The translations under genes and the position numbers were made by a program. A DNA stretch of 64,000 bases, taken from the NCBI GenBank assembly GCA_949130485.1, contig OX422184.1, forward strand, positions 11,539,996-11,603,995. Reading direction: 5' to 3'. Positions 1 to 10,375 of the stretch are shown here, piece after piece (position 1 is the first letter of the stretch; each line of letters starts with the position of its first letter). The stretch comes from Agelas oroides (lineage: Eukaryota; Porifera; Demospongiae; Agelasida; Agelasidae). The notes below the pieces were generated by a model that searched no databases, had not been told where the DNA came from, and saw only the letters and a program-made list of their open reading frames with translations.

Positions 1-164
1 CTTATATTATATCATGAAATGTGATATATCGTGACATAAAGGACTGTGACATGTGACATAAATATTCTTATATCGTGGCAGCACTACTTGATTTACATGT
101 GGATGTCATTGTTCTTATCCAGAAAAAATTTAATACAGTGGGGAAGCATCGAAGCACCAAACCA

Positions 165-500
165 CCTAAGTGGGGTCACCACAGTAAAAAACTATACCGT
201 AAAATATTACGAGTTTGTTGCGATCCGTATTGTTGTGAGTGCGCAGCATGAGTAACAATGCCAACGGCAACGAATGAGTGCTATTTTCCCCATATACCTG
301 TAGTTTGATACTATGGTGATAATGATCATACAAACCTCCACTTTCATTGCACCTTGAGACGCAGCACACGTGACTTGTAGTACCTGATGCGGATTCTCTT
401 ACAGTAAAAAACATGGCTTTTTATAAACTATGTGCAGCTGCAAGGCTTCTCCATTGACTCCCATATATACATTTGTGTGAGTTAGATGTATGATACTGTG
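165..500 (-). repeat. Dispersed repeat, inverted partner of 3785-4105
   Basis: This segment reads as the diverged reverse complement of 3785-4105. Shared landmarks are the runs around the words acaaatgt, cagctgca and gcaacaaactcgt. No coding potential is kept on either strand. I cannot see its termini, so its class is unknown. The flanks 1-164 and 501-653 hold nothing I can support. Confidence 0.55.
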
Positions 501-653
501 CAGTGCTAAGGCGCTTACATGTACGAACAGAACACCGCAAACCTCACTATCGGAGTTGCGTCTTTTCAGCGTACATAGGAATATGCCAAGGAAACTCATC
601 CTTCCAATGTGTCACATGGTACACATTGGACAGTGCAGTAGCTCTTGACCAAA

Positions 654-706
654 TGGTTAGGGCTAAGTGTTACAGTTGGGGTTAAGGTTAGGGCTAGGGC
701 CAGGGA
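654..706 (+). repeat. Degenerate TTAGGG-like stretch
   Basis: Several imperfect GGTTAGGG/GGTTAAGG/GGGCTAGGG words lie in about 50 bases. They resemble the animal telomere repeat but are short, irregular and internal. A chance or very old interstitial repeat is the likely explanation. Confidence 0.3.
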
Positions 707-859
707 ATGTAATCCTTTTTGTCTCTGAATGTGACAAATACCTTTGTGTCTTGCTCTCCTGACCTGGTTTGATAGTGTCCCTTCACCAATCCATGGTGAA
801 AGGACAGCACCTTGTGCACACTGACTTACTATATAGCCACACAGATCCATTTTTCTTTT

Positions 860-1340
860 AACACTTAGGACGCGAAGCACCAATATACTGGCGCATGGGC
901 TATACACGCGTAGCGCGATGCGAACATATTGGCACCGGAGATATTACCCGTGTAAGTAGCGAAGCCAAGCGAACTTTTTGGGTAAATCCCTTCCCGTTGA
1001 GTAGTAATAAGTGTAGACCACACCTTTCCATAACACGCAGGGAAGGCGGAAGGGGCGGTGCTAGTTCGTGATCATTCGAGAAGGGCCGTCAAAGTGAAGC
1101 TTTTTCTTTAACATAGGGAGCAAGAAGCTTCCAGATTTCACATAAGGCTGGAGTACTAGCTTCAAATAACTTGGAAAAGGGCTTAGTCCGTCAGAGCTGT
1201 AAGTAACAAATGGGACAATAGGCGCCATTTCAAATTGCTGGTAGGCTATGATATACACCTACAGATAATAGCTTCAAACGGTACATATCGCTTACCTAGC
1301 GACAATCAGCAATTTAGATTAACTAGTCCAGCCTTGTTAC
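860..1340 (+). repeat. Diverged relative of the TTAA (piggyBac-type) short element
   Basis: The order of landmarks matches the copies at 12142-12766 and 28022-29937: gtagtaataagt, accacacctttcca, ggaaggggcgg, ctagttcgtga, then a gcttcaa / atcgctta block and an ending agtccagccttgttac. The copy is strongly diverged and no TTAA-flanked ends can be read. From 1341 to 1966 I see no supportable feature. Confidence 0.5.
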
Positions 1341-1966
1341 ATGCTACCTATGCAAATCAAGCCACTGGCCTATGCAATCAGATTGTGGAATGAAACCACA
1401 AGGAACGTGATCCCGTCACATGGGCACGAGGCCAAAAGTGCCAACCATGCAATAGTCTCCTACATACGTGTGGCAGTGGTGTTGAGTTTGCGGGAGATCG
1501 GTGGACGATTGAAATCGGAGAGCGCTGTTTACCCATACGGGTTATCAAGGCAAACTCCCTGATTGTCTGTTGGCACTGGCTGAGGTCCCAATCAACTGAG
1601 ACAATCTGTCGGAATTTGTGTATAAACAGTGTCCATCCGACCCAGATAGATAAATACGGAAGATAGCATACTAGAGCATCGCTTGTTTAACTCTCTCTTG
1701 CTTCATCTTGCACGCGTTTGCATGATAGTCAGCTGACATCAACGGTTGCAGTAAGGTGTGTCCTACTGTAGCACGCGTTTGATGACGTTTACATTAGCGA
1801 CAGGTGCTACCAAGCCCCTTTCCCGATTTTTTGGACGGTGCCTGGGAGCGAAGCTACACCTCACTTGTGCCTTGTACCTAGCCACAGAGCTGTACAGAAA
1901 ACGATGAGAATTCACCAGTACTTGCATCTGATACCCCCATCATGTCATGTGACAGAGTACACGTAT

Positions 1967-2573
1967 GTGCCACGCTTAGCAAAAACCTGGCACTTCCCGC
2001 ATATATTGAATTCGAGTTAGAGGTGATTTTATCCGTACAGGTCTTTTTCCAGCTAAACTCAGGTTATTGCACCAACGTGTCACAGGGTATCATACTGGAT
2101 TATGAAGCCCAGCTCTGCTACTATAACGACGATATAAGCTCGAACGCACAGGCAAGTCAGCAAAATACGGGAATGCGTTCTTCAAAAAAACGCGATTCAT
2201 AAGCTTCCAGTCCGTATATGGTTGTCTTTCTGTCTATAGACACAATGTAAGCCCCCGCTTTCACAACTGCTGTCTTTCCCAATTGTTGTTGTTGAATTTC
2301 ATGCCGCTTTTTTACAACAGCACGTGTCAATTTTACGTAACATGATAGTATACGGAGACACTAAAGTTTACCATAGCAGTGTAAGAACATTGGTTTTTCT
2401 CAAAAAGTTGCGTTCCGCGTCCGCGATGGATTTCGCTTTGCAACTCGGGAGCCAAGCAACCGGTCGCTACCATTTTTTCACTGTCGCACAATTAAACATC
2501 GATATACCAATTTCCGGTCTTATCTCGATTTTCATGAAATCGGGATGTGCCGGGTTTTCGCTCAGCGGGTCAC
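1967..2573 (+). repeat. MITE, family with GTGACCCGCTGAGCGAAAAC ends, copy 1
   Basis: This is about 600 bp of non-coding DNA colinear with 33463-34095. The right end (about 2545-2573) reads as an inverted CGGGTTTTCGCTCAGCGGGT, matching the left terminus of copy 2. The left end here is mutated. It is non-autonomous, and the superfamily is not assigned because no clean target duplication is visible. Confidence 0.7.
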
Positions 2574-2619
2574 ATATACTAACAATTGGACACTATATCA
2601 CATTTTCTTCCTACAATGT

Positions 2620-2860
2620 GGCTTGGGTTAGTCGGATTTCCAGATCCCACCCTCTTACAAGGAAAAATCCTTCTGGTGAACCAAGTCAATTTTCTTGGGC
2701 TAGCACATTTCTGTAACCTGCAACATTCAAATATTTACACCACATCTGCTTAAAAGATGCTTGGATACCAGAGAGGTGAAGTTTTACTGCTGTAAGGGAA
2801 GTAGTGCATAATTGGGGCGAGCGTGAGCGAGCCCCACGCTAGTGAGTTGAACGGTGGAAT
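2620..2860 (+). repeat. Fragment of the 36551-37936 repeat family
   Basis: The stretch shares ordered blocks with 36555-36790: GGTGAACCAAGT..TTCTTGGGCTAGCAC, then GCAACATTCAAA, TTTTACTGCTGTAAG and GGGGCGAG. No matching right-hand end follows, so it is a truncated copy. From 2861 to 3280 nothing else is supportable. Confidence 0.5.
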
Positions 2861-3282
2861 TTTTCTGTTATATGCACACACATATATATATGTATTGTAC
2901 GTACGTCGTACGTCCATTGCATGTGTAAGAGCGCCGTGTATGGACAATATACGAGTGATCTAACAATACGTGCGCACGTAGACACTTTTATGGTAGCCTT
3001 TTTGTTCAGAATTCTTCAGTGTAGAGTTGTTTTACTACTTATAGTGAATTAAGATAGACACTCTGAATACTTCCAGAAGAGCACCGAAACCATTGCAGTG
3101 TAAGGAAAACAGGCTACAACACAGGAGAGAACGAGAGAGGGCTCAATGTGTGGCAGAGACAGTTGAGCAGTGGCAGGAAAGATTAACAAAGTGCAAGGGA
3201 GAGATAGGACTGGGCACTCTACCCTGAATGCCACTACATGAATTTGTATAAACCTTAGATTCTCTTTATTGTGCATACTGTA

Positions 3283-3717
3283 GATCTGGAAATTTTCGTT
3301 GTAAAAATATTTTGTGGTAAACGTAAATAAAATACAAAATATAGTTTACAATGGATAATCATTACAGTCAGCACATATTTCGTACACACAGTTTCACAGC
3401 ACAGCTAGCTAGCTATTTCGTGCAAGGCGGCCTCTTCGATACCCGCAGGTGATTCGTGGCGAACTTTCTTAGTGTCCAATAAATCGTTCGCCTTTACTGC
3501 CACAGTACGTATCTACGTTCCCCGGGTCTCTTCCGCATGCGAGTAGTTCGCCAACAGCTGTGTGGTCACAAACGTTGCAAGCTGGCATGTGTAGTCTCGT
3601 TCTAAATCACTAAACCTGGGAACGTAGAATCAATTTAATACCGTTAAAATTTTTTTGTGGGTATCCGAGACCACGAAAATATTTTTACACGAAAAATTAC
3701 ATGTAAATTTCCAGATC
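3283..3717. repeat. TA-flanked MITE, 435 bp
   Basis: The element is bounded by TA on both sides. Its TIRs begin GATCTGGAAATTT and both go on to a TGTAAAAATATTTT..GTGG block; the right arm carries an extra short insert. No coding capacity is present. A TA target with short TIRs fits a Tc1/mariner-type derivative, but the terminal sequence is unlike the other TA elements here. Confidence 0.65.
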
Positions 3718-3784
3718 TACGGTATATACATTGCAAACACGCTCATGCTTGCCCCACAATGCATTGCATTCGCCTAGTAATTAA

Positions 3785-4105
3785 GATGATCATACATCTA
3801 TCTCACACAAATGTCAATGGACAAGCCTTGCAGCTACATGTAGTTTATAGAAAGCCACATTTTATACTACAAGTCACGCGAAAATCCATATCAAGTACTA
3901 CAAGTCAAGTGCGCTGCATCTGAAGAAGCAATGAAATTGAATGTTTGTATGATAAAATGATTATAACCATAGTACCAAGCTATACCGGAGAAAGTATCAC
4001 TTGTTTGTTGCCGTTTGCATTATTACTCATCCTGCGTACTCATAACAATACAGACCGCAACAAACTCGTGATATTTTCTGGTATAGCTTTGTACTGTGGT
4101 GATAC
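3785..4105 (+). repeat. Dispersed repeat, inverted partner of 165-500
   Basis: This is the second copy of the repeat at 165-500 in the opposite orientation. It is about 320 bp, non-coding and moderately diverged. It directly abuts the left end of the TIR element at 4119. Confidence 0.55.
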
Positions 4106-4413
4106 TTATATAAAAATCGCAAAAAAGTTTTCTGAATGAAAACAAGCGCATGTAGGGATGGAACCCTCAAAAACCAACCAAACTAGATGGGAATGACACC
4201 ACAACAATTTCACACCATCCCTACATCTTGTGCCATTTTGCCAACTATGCTTTGTGTTTGTTAGTTGGGTGCATAGAAGGGTTGTGGAAGGCAGTGGGGT
4301 GGGTAGTGCTGGGTGTGTAGTCCATGTTGATTTGCATGGGGAGTGGGTTATGTTGTGGGTTGCTGCAATGTAGTTGCTATACTGAGCATGGCAGATATGG
4401 TCTGTCTTGAAGT

Positions 4414-4600
4414 AGTCTCGCAAGCCAGACCCTTTCCGCACAGTGCTGATCGCTTTCGGTATGTGGCACACGGAGGGAAGAAGTTTGATGTTTGGGTTTA
4501 CAATTTCACTTTGGATTTATGACGATTCTTAGTTCCTCTGCGTGCCGATACTGAAAGCGATCGGTGCTGTGGAACGGAAAGGGTCTGGCTTGCGAGGCTA
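4414..4600. mobile_element. Mutator-type palindromic mini-element
   Basis: Ends read TAGTCTCGCAAGCCAGACCC on the left and its near-complement GGGTCTGGCTTGCGAGGCTA on the right. The flanks read gtcttgaag on the left and, across the Tc1 insertion, gtcttgaat at 8516. That is an eight-of-nine match, as expected for an aged 9-bp duplication. The Tc1 element at 4601 inserted into its terminal TA. Confidence 0.65.
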
Positions 4601-4779
4601 CAGTAGCGGTCAAAATTAGGTTCCCATTTCGTTTCCGTTCAACGATTGTTGAACGGTATGCAACGCCGTTCCATTTGTGTGCCGCTTGCGTATTGAATGA
4701 TTCAGCATTCCGTTCCATTCCGTTTCGTTTCCGTTTACTGTTCCACGTGTGAATATTTTTGTTAGTTCTTCATGCAGCC

Positions 4780-5590
4780 ATGTACTCCACGACGTATCAA
4801 AAGCAGAGAATTCTATTCTTCTACTACCAGGGATGGAAAGCGCCAACCATCGCCAAACGTTTGAAGGAGGAAGGTCTCTCGGGGAGTAGGAGAGGCATAG
4901 ACAAGTTTCTCAAGCGATTTCAGGAAACTGGATCGATCGCCCGACAACCTGGCCAGGGTAGGCCATCGAAGATAACTAGCGAAATCAAAGAGATGGTCGA
5001 GGCACAGATGTGGTTAGACGATGAGACGATGGCAATCCAACTCCATCAGCTGCTAATCTCCCGGGGATACAATATCAGTAAACGGACTGTCCTTCGCTGT
5101 CGAACATCACTGGGATGGACGTTCAGAGGGAGCGCGTATTGTCAGCTAATACGTGAAACCAACAAAGCAAAGCATTTGGATTTTGCTCAGAAATACGTCG
5201 AAGAGGCTACGTCTGCTACCGAATTTGAAGACGTCGTGTGGACGGACGAATACTCAGTTCAGCTGGAGACGCATAGGCGTTTTTGCTGTAGAAAATGTGG
5301 GGAGCCACCTAAACACAAGCCAAGGTATGCCTCCAACAGTACATATACTTTGCACGCACAGTGCTTGCGCATTTGGTAAGCAAGTACCGAAGGTAATGGG
5401 CGTGCTCTAACATAGGCCATGGATATTATAGACTTGTTTACGAGTCTATAATATCCATGGCCTATTTGTTTCAGGAATCGAGCAGTTCTGGAAAGCTATT
5501 GACGTGGCAAAATGTACGAGGTATATTCGACATCTTCGAAAAATCATCCCAAAAGTTATCGAAGTAAATGGCAATGCAACAGGATATTAG
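4780..5590 (+). pseudogene. Tc1/mariner transposase, catalytic core deleted
   Basis: The reading frame from the ATG at 4780 to a stop at 5379 gives about 200 residues. It has two helix-turn-helix segments (YYQGWKAPTIAKRLKEEG; FQETGSIARQPGQGRPSKI), a second HTH around RGYNISKRTVLRCRTSLGW, and the first catalytic Asp in VVWTDEYSVQLE, followed by the usual basic region. The frame then ends. The family C-terminus reappears at 5474-5590 (IEQFWKAIDVAKCTRYIRH through VNGNATGY, then stop). About 150 residues with the second Asp and the final Glu/Asp are missing, replaced by some 90 bases including a perfect hairpin. A GT..AG pair brackets the gap, but the reading phases disagree, so I read a deletion and not an intron. 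This copy cannot catalyse transposition. Confidence 0.88.
5413..5463. repeat. Perfect hairpin inside the transposase remnant
   Basis: Arms of about 22 bases (starting TAGGCCATGGATATTATAGA) pair around an 8-base loop. It lies exactly in the gap left by the lost catalytic core, and may be a repair product or a mini-insertion. Confidence 0.75.
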
Positions 5591-5628
5591 ACAGTATAGA
5601 TGCACTTAGTGAATGGTACATTGTAGTA

Positions 5629-5896
5629 TATGTGGCAGTCCCGGATAGAAATCGAATATTATTCCGTCGCGTATTTCGAGCACATCACCAAGTTTGACGC
5701 GCTATAGCGCTGAGCTTCCGCTAAGGGCAGGGCTCACACGTGCTATGTAAACGCATGAATATCTGATACGTCTACGAAGCGCGTATGAGCTCTGCCCCTA
5801 GCGGAAGTTCAGCGCTACAGCGCGTCAAACTCGGTGATGCGCTCGAAATACGCGACGGAATAATATTCGATTTCTATTCGGGACTGCCACATATGT
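5629..5896. repeat. Palindromic MITE, about 268 bp
   Basis: Two arms of about 105 bases face each other. Each carries GGCAGTCCCG(G/A)ATAGAAATCG, the GTCGCGTATTTCGAGC block and the GACGCGCT..AGCGCTGA block. A short spacer separates them. It lies between the ends of the two convergent genes of the Tc1 element. A partial relative (GCTGAGCTTCCG..GGG) is at about 18590-18665. Confidence 0.7.
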
Positions 5897-5997
5897 ATAT
5901 ATGTAGGAAGCACTGTATTTGTAAATAGAAACTACAATGCAAGTGTATTTCAACAAGTGTACACAGTGAATCAACATTAACTACAGAGTATGTACTA

Positions 5998-8183
5998 TCA
6001 GTGACGTAAACGTTTACAAGCCTGTCCAACTGCATCAACACACTTAGTCCACAGAACTTCAAATTCTTGTGGTTTGTTCCAGTATACTGGGAATAAATTT
6101 CGTATCGTCTCCTTTAGCTCAGCAAGCTCAGTGGTTGGCAGTCCTGGGAAGTCATGAGCACCATATGGAGTGCATCTGCTCATTACACTGTCACCAAAAA
6201 CAGCTTTACGGGCTAGCTTGACAGCCAATGTAGTTGCCTTAGATGGTACACAGAGGTGGTGGTGTGTATGTGCCACGCTTTCAATACTGGAAAGTAATGC
6301 CTTGTTGATTTCCGAAGAAGGCATAGTTGATACCTGACCTTTTTTCACTGAGGTCTGGTGACTAAGCAAACTCCTAGACTGTTCACCTGGGGTATAAGTC
6401 TGGCTCCAAGACTGTTGCCCTGGGGTATAAGCCTGGCTAAGCTGACCCCAAGGCTGTTGCTGTTGCCCTGGGGTATAAGTGTGGTGAGTAGACTGGCTTA
6501 GTGGACTGCAAGGCTGCCCTGGGGTACAAGCGTGGTGAGTAGACTGGCTAAGTGGACTGCAAGGCTGCCCTGGGCTATAGAGCCCTGTAGTGTCAGTCAA
6601 TGGCTCATAGTCAAGAGACCATGGTGGGTACTGGTGGCTGTAGGTTTCTTGGTGTTCAGCTCTCTTGACAGTAGCTTCTCTTGACTCGTACTGCTCGAGC
6701 CTGGCAAGAAGAGCAGCCTGTGCCTCTTCAACCCGTTGCAGTCTTAACTCCAGTTGCTCAACTTTCATCTCCAGTAGCAAAGGGTCTGCAGTAACAGAAC
6801 ATATGATGAATAAATAAGTCCGTGTAAAATAGCAAAGGGCAGTAACAGAACAATAAACAAATGTGAAATCAACAAACACAAATTTGAATGCATACCTGAT
6901 TCAGATACTGTGGTGTTGCTATTGAAGGAGTCCCTCCAGTATCTGTCTAGAACCAGGTGGCTGTCCGATGCTATGCTGGCCAACTCCGTACCCACTGACT
7001 GTGGACTCTCCTGAACAGTGATGGGAGAATTCTCAGTGGGGTCACTGTTTGAGGAACCACTGTGAGGGATCACTGCTCGGCAGATCATTGCTTGGGGGAC
7101 CACTGTTTTGGGGACTGCTGCTCGGAGGCTCACTGCTCTGGAGACAACTCTTTGGCGGGCTGTTGCTCGGAGGATCACTGTCTGGGTGATCACCAGCGTT
7201 GTGACACTGATCTTTAGGATAGCACCTGTGAGGAATGACACAGATAAACCACATCAATGGAAGCTGAGGGGTTAAAAAAAGTGATTACAGGTACATGCAA
7301 TGCGAAAATCCACTTCTTACAAAATTATTTAGGCCAGAACAGGTATCCTCACCCTTTTTCTTTCCACTGGTTTTGTTAGGTCCTTTCCCCTTTGGTGGAA
7401 TGTTTTCCTTTTGTGTAGATCCTAGCATGTGAATAAACAGAAGTTTTGCTGTAACTTAACTATATACAGACAAATGAACAATGTTGTCAAAAGATCGCAA
7501 CATACACTCCTCACCCTTTTTTCTGGTTGCATCTTTTTTCCTCCCAGTGGTTGCACCCTTTTCTAACGGTACAATGGGACAAGCAGTAAGAGAAAATTCA
7601 TGAAGGCACATATGCTAAATGTAATTCTTTAATTTTGTCATAGTGAGAATGTATAGTGTTCATGAAACTGACCTGATTTCCTTTTCTTTTGCTGGGGCTC
7701 AACGCAGTCATCACCAGGTGTGCTGGCTCTGCCCCGTTCATACTCGACGGCAAGGCTCTTGATTTCCTGTTTAGATCCTGCAGTTATTAAGGTCAACCTT
7801 CAACTATGCTCACACTACTATTTACAATCTACTTTACTTCCTTACCAATGCCAAGAATCTTCCCTGCATAGATGCACCCATCCGACCACTCCACACTACA
7901 GCTAACACCCTTTTTCACTTTTGTCACCGGTGGTTCAAGAATGTTCATTTCTTTCACTTCAGCAACAGTGTCATCTTCTGGGAAGTACACCAGGTAGTGT
8001 TGTTCTAAAGTAGAGAGACATGGAGGTTGGTACAATGGCGTAACGGCGAATCTAGTGTATTCCAGTTAATGCCCATTCACTCAAACGCCGTATTCTTGCT
8101 ATAGCTATCAGCACTACTGTGGAACAAGAGCTAATACATTTATAGCTAGTGTTTGTTGCACTACACGTACCTGATGTGCGCAT
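5998..8183 (-). CDS. BEN-domain protein, seven exons, passenger of a Tc1 element
   Basis: Predicted minus-strand exons are 8183-8171 (ATG), 8004-7846, 7777-7673, 7562-7515, 7421-7353, 7225-6896 and 6785-5998 (TGA). All six introns are GT..AG, all in phase 1, and the frame stays open for about 503 codons, which argues strongly for a real gene. Residues 5-57 (YLVYFPEDDTVAEV..VEWSDGCIYAGKILGIG) look like the small beta-barrel segment often found N-terminal in animal BEN proteins. Lys-rich linkers follow (about 90-135), then a Ser/Thr region, a coiled coil at about 244-287 (LLLEMKVEQLELRLQRVEEA), YTPGQ-type repeats at 290-375, and a C-terminal BEN domain at about 400-500 (KLARKAVFGDSVMSRC; LKETIRNLF; FEVLWTKCVDAVGQACKRLR). 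BEN domains bind DNA or chromatin proteins. The start is short but fits the splice phase; a Glu/Ala-rich frame upstream (8190-8340) lacks an ATG and is probably 5' UTR. Confidence 0.85.
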
Positions 8184-8841
8184 AGAAGCCTTCACCGCTG
8201 TTCTCAAAGTCATCTTCGCCAAGGATCTTGCACTCTCGGGTCTCGTTCTTCGCTTCGACTTCGCTCTTTGCCTCGGCTTCGTTATTCGCTTCGGCTTCGC
8301 CTTTCGCTTTATCGGCTGATTTATATGACCCGCACTTCACGGTTTGCTTCTTTTATGCGGCACGTGTAAATTTCTCACCTCCGTACAAGAACGTTCCGTT
8401 CCGTTTATTTGCACCGTTCCACTTCCGTATTATAATCGTACTTCCACATTATATTCAACATAGTACGATCGTTGTACGGAAACGAAATGGGAACCTAATT
8501 TTGACCGCTACTGTAGTCTTGAATGTAGAAACTGTGGAGTGCATGAGCTGGGTCTGTATGGTATGTTGGGGTAAGTTATGTTGTGAAATTTTATTGCTGC
8601 TGGACATGGCATGTATGGATTGTCTTTTATGTAGAAGGCTGTGTATTGTTCAGTGTTCATTTAGTGGGTGTGAATAGACTAAGAGCATGTAGAGAGTTTT
8701 GTGGTGTGCATAGCGAATGGCACAAGATGTAGGGATGGTGTGAAATTGTTGTGGTGTCATTCCCATCTAGTTTGGTTGGTTTTTGAGGGCTCCATCCCTA
8801 CATGTGCTTGTTTTAATTCAGAAAACTTTTTTGTGACTTGT

Positions 8842-9812
8842 TCCTGCTGTTTTTTTTTTTTTTTGGTAGTTTATTAGGAATGGTAACAGAGAAGAGACGT
8901 GGAAGGGTAGGCCGAGGGGAAGATGCATGGTGTGTACGGTATGGTAGTATAGAACTTTTTTGCTCACAAAGAACTAAGGATTGTCATAAAGTCAAATGCT
9001 TCTAAGTGAAATTGTTAATTCAAACATCAAATAGGGTGTTTAGAACCCCAAGCAAAGCCTCATAAAAACCAAGTGCAAAGCACGAGTTTAATGAGGCTTT
9101 GCATGCAAGCCTATAAATCTCGCGCTCACTTCATGTGGACTACTAATGGGTTCACTGAAAAACTCTCCATAGACTGTCACCACAGCCGTAAGACCCCATT
9201 ACAGGAACAGTTTGATGGTGAGTAGCTATAGTCTAAATCCGTTTGAAACCACAGTATATAGGGGTCTATGGAGCTGAACAACCACCAGTTTCTGTGGCCT
9301 CCTCCTCTAGTGCAAAAGTTTTTGAATGAAGCCATGCACTGTTGACTCAGTGCTACTAGCTGCACTAGAGCAGTTCGAGTATACCAAGCTACCAATAGGG
9401 TCCTACTTGCTGCGTTGGAGAAAACTCAGAGGCACAACACAAAAGGAGGATGTTAAGAAGACACCAGCCAAAATGCTACCATCAACTTACAGTAAACATT
9501 GTATGTGTACTATATGCATTGTTGTAAATGACTATAACAAGCAAATTGAAAATGTGAAAGTTGACAATAGAAATTGAATATCAGTGGCTAGTGTTCTAAG
9601 TCATATAGCCCACCTAGATACAAATAACTTGATGGTTAAAACACTAGCTGGCAAGTACCAGGTAGTGTTTTAACCGTCAAGTATACCTCGTATCTAGGTG
9701 GGTTATATGTCTAGCAACTCACTAGATTACGAATTGACTTCAGCTGCGGTCTAAATGGAAGTAGAAACTGCTGCACTTGCAAACTGCATGTGCTCATTGT
9801 GGGAGTCCTCAC
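8842..9812 (-). repeat. Dispersed repeat D, copy 1
   Basis: Read on the minus strand, this matches 53105-53740 in order: the CTGAAGTC / TAGAAACTGCTGCACTT block, the palindrome arm, a stretch that could encode LNNHQF.WPPPLV, and the AAGCCTCATAAAA..CC block next to the TIR element. In both places the repeat adjoins the same TIR element end, so the two may form one larger unit. A T15 run lies at 8850-8865. The shared LNNHQF.WPPP words hint at a decayed coding exon that I do not recognise. Confidence 0.6.
9602..9710. repeat. Long hairpin within repeat D
   Basis: Arms of about 48 bases (CATATAGCCCACCTAGATAC .. ACTTGATGGTTAAAACACTA) pair with mismatches around a short loop. The copy at 53.2 kb keeps only one arm, so the hairpin was either completed here or lost there. 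From 9813 to 10375 I see no further supportable feature. Confidence 0.7.
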
Positions 9813-10375
9813 ATAAACTTTCATTTACAGCAACTCTAGCAATACATACTTCTCCTGGAAACATGCACAACCCCTCTGTGTCTGTTTGCATGCATTTATA
9901 TACCACCTGACTTCGGCTGTTGCTGTCTTTATCGTTTACGGTAAGCTAGATCTAAACACATACTCAGTTAAGCTTCCGATGCTCTCCAGCTAAGTTAATC
10001 GTCCCGTTGCTCATGGAAGCACTTGGTAATGCCTGATATGGCTCATAGAGGCCTTTGACTAATCTAATGTAGACATTTTGAGCATGTCATTGGTGCACTT
10101 TTAATGTGGCCGCCATTTTTTTTCGGGATCATCCCTACATATTGCGTACTACTGTACGCCATGATTATGCAATCTTACTACATTATGAGAATAAGCCTGG
10201 GCACTAGTGGGATATATATTTGGAGGAATCACACTAGTAGCTGTGTTACACGTATGCTGCTGTTTCAATATGTATGCACTTACGTATGTCAATCCGCAGG
10301 CTTCTGCAAGGAGACCGACCATACTGGTGGGTGAAAGAGAGTGGTGTTTGGCCTACCAGCCGTCAGTTACTGCAA

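Larger units (their letters stand above)
4601..8513. mobile_element. Tc1/mariner element carrying a BEN-domain gene
   Basis: The TIRs start CAGTAGCGGTCAAAATTAGG at both ends. They are identical for 38 bases and similar for about 50. TA lies directly outside each (4599-4600 and 8514-8515). Inside, a Tc1-type transposase reads rightward from the left end and a spliced BEN-domain gene reads leftward from the right end, so the two genes converge. At 3.9 kb it is over twice the usual Tc1 size. The sequence outside both ends joins into the same short repeat seen uninterrupted at 53.7-54.3 kb, so the whole unit inserted together. Further insertions inside are the hairpin at 5413-5463 and the palindromic MITE at 5629-5896. 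Confidence 0.88.
4119..8842. mobile_element. TIR element with CAAAAAAGTTTTC ends, split by nested insertions
   Basis: Long TIRs of about 115 bp face each other at 4119-4240 and 8725-8840. Both contain CATGTAGGGATGG, AACCAACCAAACTAGATGG and CATCTTGTGCCATT. The native interior is only 4240-4410 plus 8516-8725; it matches the undisturbed 0.6-kb copy at 53732-54343. Everything between is later insertion: a Mutator-type mini-element (4414-4600) and a Tc1/mariner element (4601-8513). It has no coding capacity of its own. The superfamily is not resolved. Confidence 0.8.

Noticed and set aside
654-706. Telomere or interstitial telomeric repeat
   Set aside because: Only a few degenerate TTAGGG-like words, irregular and short.
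5378-5476. Intron in the Tc1 transposase
   Set aside because: GT and AG exist at the edges but the reading phases disagree and about 150 catalytic residues would still be missing.
8190-8340. N-terminal coding exon (KAKGEAEANNEAEAKSEVEA) of the BEN gene
   Set aside because: The frame has no ATG, is closed upstream by a stop and ends in the wrong phase for exon 2; the 13-base ATG exon in another frame fits exactly.
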